Origin: Pelecanus crispus
Taxonomy: Eukaryota > Chordata > Aves > Pelecaniformes > Pelecanidae
Reading direction: 5' to 3'
Assembly (NCBI RefSeq): GCF_030463565.1
Contig: NC_134653.1
Coordinates: 32,859,150-32,923,149 of the forward strand
DNA length: 64,000 nucleotides
Part shown: piece after piece, positions 60,092 to 64,000 of the stretch
Position numbering within the stretch: the first letter of the stretch is position 1
How the letters are laid out: each line of letters begins with the position of its first letter
Position numbers and translations under genes: made by a program
The notes under the pieces: generated by a model
Seen by the model: only the letters and a program-made list of their open reading frames with translations
What the model was told of the DNA's origin: nothing
The model's database searches: none

Positions 60092-63000
60092 CTGCAAAAG
60101 AATTGGACATATTTTAAATCACCTCATTCAGGTCACACTTGCAATGACAGTCCAGGGAAAGGTTTACGTATCTCTGTCCCGAGTTGCCAAGGCTACCACA
60201 GCATGCCTCAGAAAAGGGAGAGATCCCTCACTTCTCAAACGTCAGCTGCTGCTAAGCAAGTTTGCTTTCCCAAACTGGCATTATAAATTGAAAAGGGACT
60301 AAACCAAGACTTGGAGCATGGTAAGATTTGTAGGTCTGCAGTGACATGTATATCTCAATGTGCAGTTCAGGCCTGTTTAAAATCAGAGACTTAACAGAAA
60401 GAAAAAAAAAATTATCTTACCTACCTGTGAGTTATTTTGCTACAGTGGAGCGAACAAACCCACAAAGTTATTTGGGGAGTCATTTTAGCAAGCTCTAAAA
60501 GTCTTAATACCTTGGGATAGTTCTCTGAAAGTATGCATCAAAATCCAAGCCTTCATAATACTGCTTAAACACAAGTTGTGCCTCTTGTAAGATAAGAAAT
60601 TTTTTATAGTGTGTGCATGAAGTTACCTCCTAACACTGGCTCAGCTCCCAGTGTAAATCATCACTGCTTTACATGCTGCCATATCTGCTCTCATCTGATA
60701 GACATAATGTGGAATTTTCCACTACAAGTCCTGTTGCCTTGAGTTCCAGCAATCTGGACCTTGATTCTTAATCCTGGAACTAAATCTAGAGTCATGTTCA
60801 CAGAGCTGCTGAAAGAACAGAGCTTGAGACAGATTTTAAAATGAGATGGACAGATTTTTGTACAACAAACGAGGTTATATTTTACTGACAGGACAAGATA
60901 GAAGGCGATTTCTCTGCTCAATCATGCTCCTTAACAAGGTGGAGAAAGAACAATAAGGCAATAGATGAGGTTTAATCTTTATTTAAATGCATTCTGTTTC
61001 TAGAAGGCTGCTAGCCCAGATCACAGCAACAGCCTTTACAGCCAAGGAGTACTGACCTGGGACTTAACAGGTGCAAGGCTTTGCAGAGGGTTAAATTGAC
61101 ACAGCCAAGTAAAGCTGCATCCTGCAGCCACGGGATGCAGAAACGCATACTCAAAGCAGTGCATTAGACCTCGATCGGGTGGCAGGACGCCCAGTTTATG
61201 CAGCAGAACTACCCTGAATTATGTAGAACGCTGGGAATTTGGCCAGTTTTAGAGGTCAGCAGCCTCTGTGCTTAGGAGTGGGTGGAGCTGGGGACAGGGA
61301 CTTTATTTGGGAATAACCTCCACATGGGCATGGAGGCTGCAGTCATGTGGTTACCCTCAATCACTTTTGCTGTCCCACTTGCACATGCTCCTTCAGCCAT
61401 TAGGCTCCCAAAACGGAGAGAGAGGTGTGTTTGTGACCAAAAGGTGGCAGCAAAAAGTATTTATTTGGGATTCTTTGCAACACTGGCAAGTCACAGTGGC
61501 AGCATTGAATCTTAAACCTACGTTAGCCAACAAACTGAATACTCACTGCAAGAAGCAGGAAAACAACTTTTCCTCACCCAACTGAACCATTCAGTTTGGA
61601 GAACATCTGCATCTCTCCTGGTCTCTCTCAAGTTGTCCCCATTAGCCTATTGCCATTCATGATCTATTAATACTGACTCAGGCAATGCAATAAAGAGAGA
61701 CTCCAGCAACATTGATTTTAGCTGGGCCAGATTCCACTTACCACTCATCAGCAGACTTTATTGCATCCTTTCCCAGAACAGCTACTAGTCATTTTATTGC
61801 ATGTCATGGCAGATATATTACTCTCCCATAATGGCTGAGCCTTAAATAAAGCTTTGTAGTCTTGGGTAAATGTAAGGCGGATTTGCAAGGTGGTGAAGTT
61901 AGTCTGTTACAATAACATTCCGACTCAGGGTTGGATGCACGAGTCAAACTCAGCACAAGGACCAAGGAAAGGGAGGAAAAGGTAACTACATTATACTGGC
62001 AAAGGACAGAACTGCCAGCACAACTGCTGTCGATGGCCTTTCAGGGTCATTTCAGGAGCTGGAGCAGTGGAATGTCCCACTGCTCCTTCAGAAATATCCC
62101 TAGTGCGTCCCCTGCAGAGGACAATGTCAGGCTGATGTCAGCAGTGGGGCATGCGGGGGTTTCTTTTACACTGCAAGGAAAGGGCATTTATTACCCCTTT
62201 TAGCTGACAAAGCAAAGCTAAAGAGACCTCATCAGCCGGGCCTAAAAGCTTCTATGTCCCTTACTAGTGGACTCTTAATGACATCCACTTGATGACAGGT
62301 AAGGGAGCCTAAGCAGCCCAACCCTCCAGAGAGAGGAGGAACATCTATGTTTGACATCTCAGTCTGAACAGCCTTCACTGACAACTTTTTATTTTTTTTT
62401 CCCCCAGCTCTTCTCTCCACCAACCTCTGTGAATTACCACAACGTAGTATTTCTTTAGGCAAAATGCACTTTAGTAAAGACTCTTGGGGTCAAGTGGATG
62501 GGTGATGTATATGAGAAAAAGTAAACAATGCTTGGTTGTATATTTTGGAGACTGGGGAGAAAAGGGAATTAAGGGGCAAGTAAGTCACCAGGAACTAAGA
62601 AGCACATACCCATTAGACACCTTAAGGGTTCTAAAGTAAGGTTTGAATTATTAACTGAAACTCCCCTTGTGCACATGAAACACATTTGGTCACTGGTTTA
62701 TCTATCAAATACAGCATGAACAGAGTATCCCAAGGTTTCAGTTGCTTGTTAACACACCTAATTTAATGATGAGCTCAAGACAGCTGTCTCCGTTCAGAGG
62801 AAACAGTTGTCATGAAGCTGTTTACAAGTAGTCAGTGCACAAAGTGTATGTGACATTTTTTTTTTTTAAATAAATTCAAGCATTACCTCTTTTTAGCCTC
62901 TCCATCGCACTTTTACTCCCCGCGTATGTGGGTCTAATCTCTTTTCCTAATTCTTCTATGATAGCTAGAAGTTCTGCATATTTGCTTTGCGGTACTTGAC

Positions 63001-63979
63001 TGCTGCTGGTACCCTGTAGTTGAAAGTAGATTAATCTCAAGTAAATACTGCTAAAAACAAAACAATTACAACAAACAGCAACTGGATATTCATGGAGGAC
63101 CACAAATAGCTCTGGAAGCCACTTTTTAAAAAAATTAAATTTCAGGTTTGTTATATAAACGTGATTTTCTTTTTGCGGTTGCTGCTACAGTTGGACACAA
63201 TGCTATGTGCCCTTCAAAAACTGGCATCAACTGGGAGGATGCAGCTGCAAGATTGGGACCTTTGGTGGGACACAAGTTAAAACAGTCCTGCAAGAACAGC
63301 AATCTGAGAACTGCTTATTTAACTCTCTCTCTTGCTTTTTCAGTGTTCAGGCGTACATTTTGTGGCGAAGTTAGCTAGGCAGGGAGAGTGAGAAGCAGAT
63401 ATAAACCCAACTGCCCACATGATAAGGGGAATCCTATGAAGTCAAATACATTTCACAGGAAGTTTACTGCCGGATTCCTGAAGGAGCCCATAGGACTGTC
63501 TGTGACACACACTTCATGAGACTAAATTTTAGAGTATAAATTTGCCAAAGAAAACCGGTATAGAAATATTCATTTTTTAACAAATAATTTTAAAATGTTT
63601 TGATAGTAAGGGCTCTAACATAACTCAAGACATGTTTGACTGTGACTCAGAAAGGATGGGACTAACAGTTAATTAGTAACCAATCTCACTCAGCACTCTA
63701 CTTAGTCTAATTTGATCCCAAGACATGTGCGATGAATCAGTCTGCCATTTGGGTTTGATTTCAAATCTTGGTGGGAGGGAGGAACACCTCAGATTACAGG
63801 CCACAACCCATGCTACTATGCAAACGTAGGGTCAGTGATCTGATTAAAGAAAAACAACAAGCAGAGCTGTACCTGCATCCCTTGTGTATAGCCTAGAGAT
63901 GGGGGTCCGTAGTCATTTATAAGCTGTCTGTATTGCGCAGATGTTGCCATACTTGTGGAGGGAGAGTGAACGCTCCCAG
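60024..63979 (-). CDS. CDK2AP1: CDK2-associated protein 1 (DOC-1), 3' three coding exons; 5' part outside window
   Basis: A small nuclear protein known as a subunit of the NuRD chromatin-remodelling complex and as a CDK2-binding growth suppressor. Three coding exons lie in the window: 63979-63873, 63013-62887 and 60091-60024. They encode about 100 residues in one continuous frame. The first begins in the segment [18 protein letters not shown], the second holds [20 protein letters not shown] and [11 protein letters not shown], and the last ends [14 protein letters not shown]. These are near-identical to the mammalian protein. The Cys known as position 105 in human, which links the homodimer, is present. 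Compared with my memory of the human protein (115 residues) there are three additional residues at the junction of the first two exons here. The start codon and exon 1 lie beyond 64000. Confidence 0.97.
60092..62886 (-). other. CDK2AP1 intron
   Basis: Intron of 2.8 kb. Parts around 61.0-62.3 kb are of balanced composition, while the rest is AT-rich. No exon, repeat body or RNA gene is recognised. Whether 61.0-62.3 kb holds regulatory sequence cannot be told. Confidence 0.65.
62887..63013 (-). CDS. CDK2AP1: CDK2AP1 central coding exon
   Basis: The acceptor is CTACAG and the donor is AGAG/GTAATG. The exon of 127 bases encodes [20 protein letters not shown], then [20 protein letters not shown], then KR and the first base of a Gly codon. 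This is the most conserved part of the family. Confidence 0.98.
63014..63872 (-). other. CDK2AP1 intron
   Basis: Phase-0 intron of 0.86 kb, AT-rich, with no recognised feature. Confidence 0.8.
63873..63979 (-). CDS. CDK2AP1: CDK2AP1 upstream coding exon in window
   Basis: The acceptor is CTTACAG and the donor is ATGCAG/GTACAG. The first two bases complete a codon (expected Ala) from the exon outside the window. It encodes [32 protein letters not shown], and then GMQ at the exon end. Confidence 0.96.
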
Positions 63980-64000
63980 CTGTAAGAGAAAAGAAAAAAA

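Overview
This is a stretch of vertebrate nuclear genome, almost certainly from a bird. Genes are split into short exons with GT-AG introns. There are two CpG islands, many A- or T-runs and A/C-rich low-complexity tracts. One short repeat near 31.74-31.78 kb ends in a doubled ATTCTATG octamer, the 3' signature of avian/reptilian CR1 LINEs. The recognised gene order is the one I recall from human 12q24.31 and its avian counterpart, which I believe is chicken chromosome 15. I cannot name the species. I found no prokaryotic-style operon, CRISPR array, intact mobile element or virus.

Layout: (1) About 1-17.9 kb has no convincing exon. By synteny it is probably the 5' intron and upstream region of PITPNM2 on the minus strand. 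(2) A CpG island at about 17.9-19.85 kb, with two minus-strand TATA-like boxes at its right edge, is probably that gene's 5' end. (3) About 19.85-21.88 kb is intergenic. (4) The minus-strand gene MPHOSPH9 fills 21.9 kb to about 53.8 kb. I reconstructed 23 coding exons with consistent reading phase, giving 1171 residues and the expected C-terminus. (5) A GC-rich bidirectional promoter lies at about 53.4-54.2 kb, with seven ATTGG (inverted CCAAT) motifs and two NRF1-like sites. (6) The plus-strand gene MTRFR (C12orf65) occupies about 54.1-58.4 kb, with one non-coding and two coding exons, 162 residues and a GGQ motif. (7) The last three coding exons of minus-strand CDK2AP1 lie between 60.0 and 64.0 kb. 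Its first exon is beyond the window. MTRFR and CDK2AP1 converge tail to tail.

The three genes have unrelated biochemical roles. MPHOSPH9 is a centriolar coiled-coil protein, MTRFR is a mitochondrial ribosome-rescue factor, and CDK2AP1 is a NuRD/CDK2-associated nuclear protein. The head-to-head MPHOSPH9/MTRFR pair shares a promoter region, so co-regulation is possible. I see no previously undescribed system here. The points most worth checking are a GC-AG intron in MPHOSPH9, the ordered CCAAT array, an upstream ORF overlapping the MPHOSPH9 start, and a three-residue extension at a CDK2AP1 exon junction.
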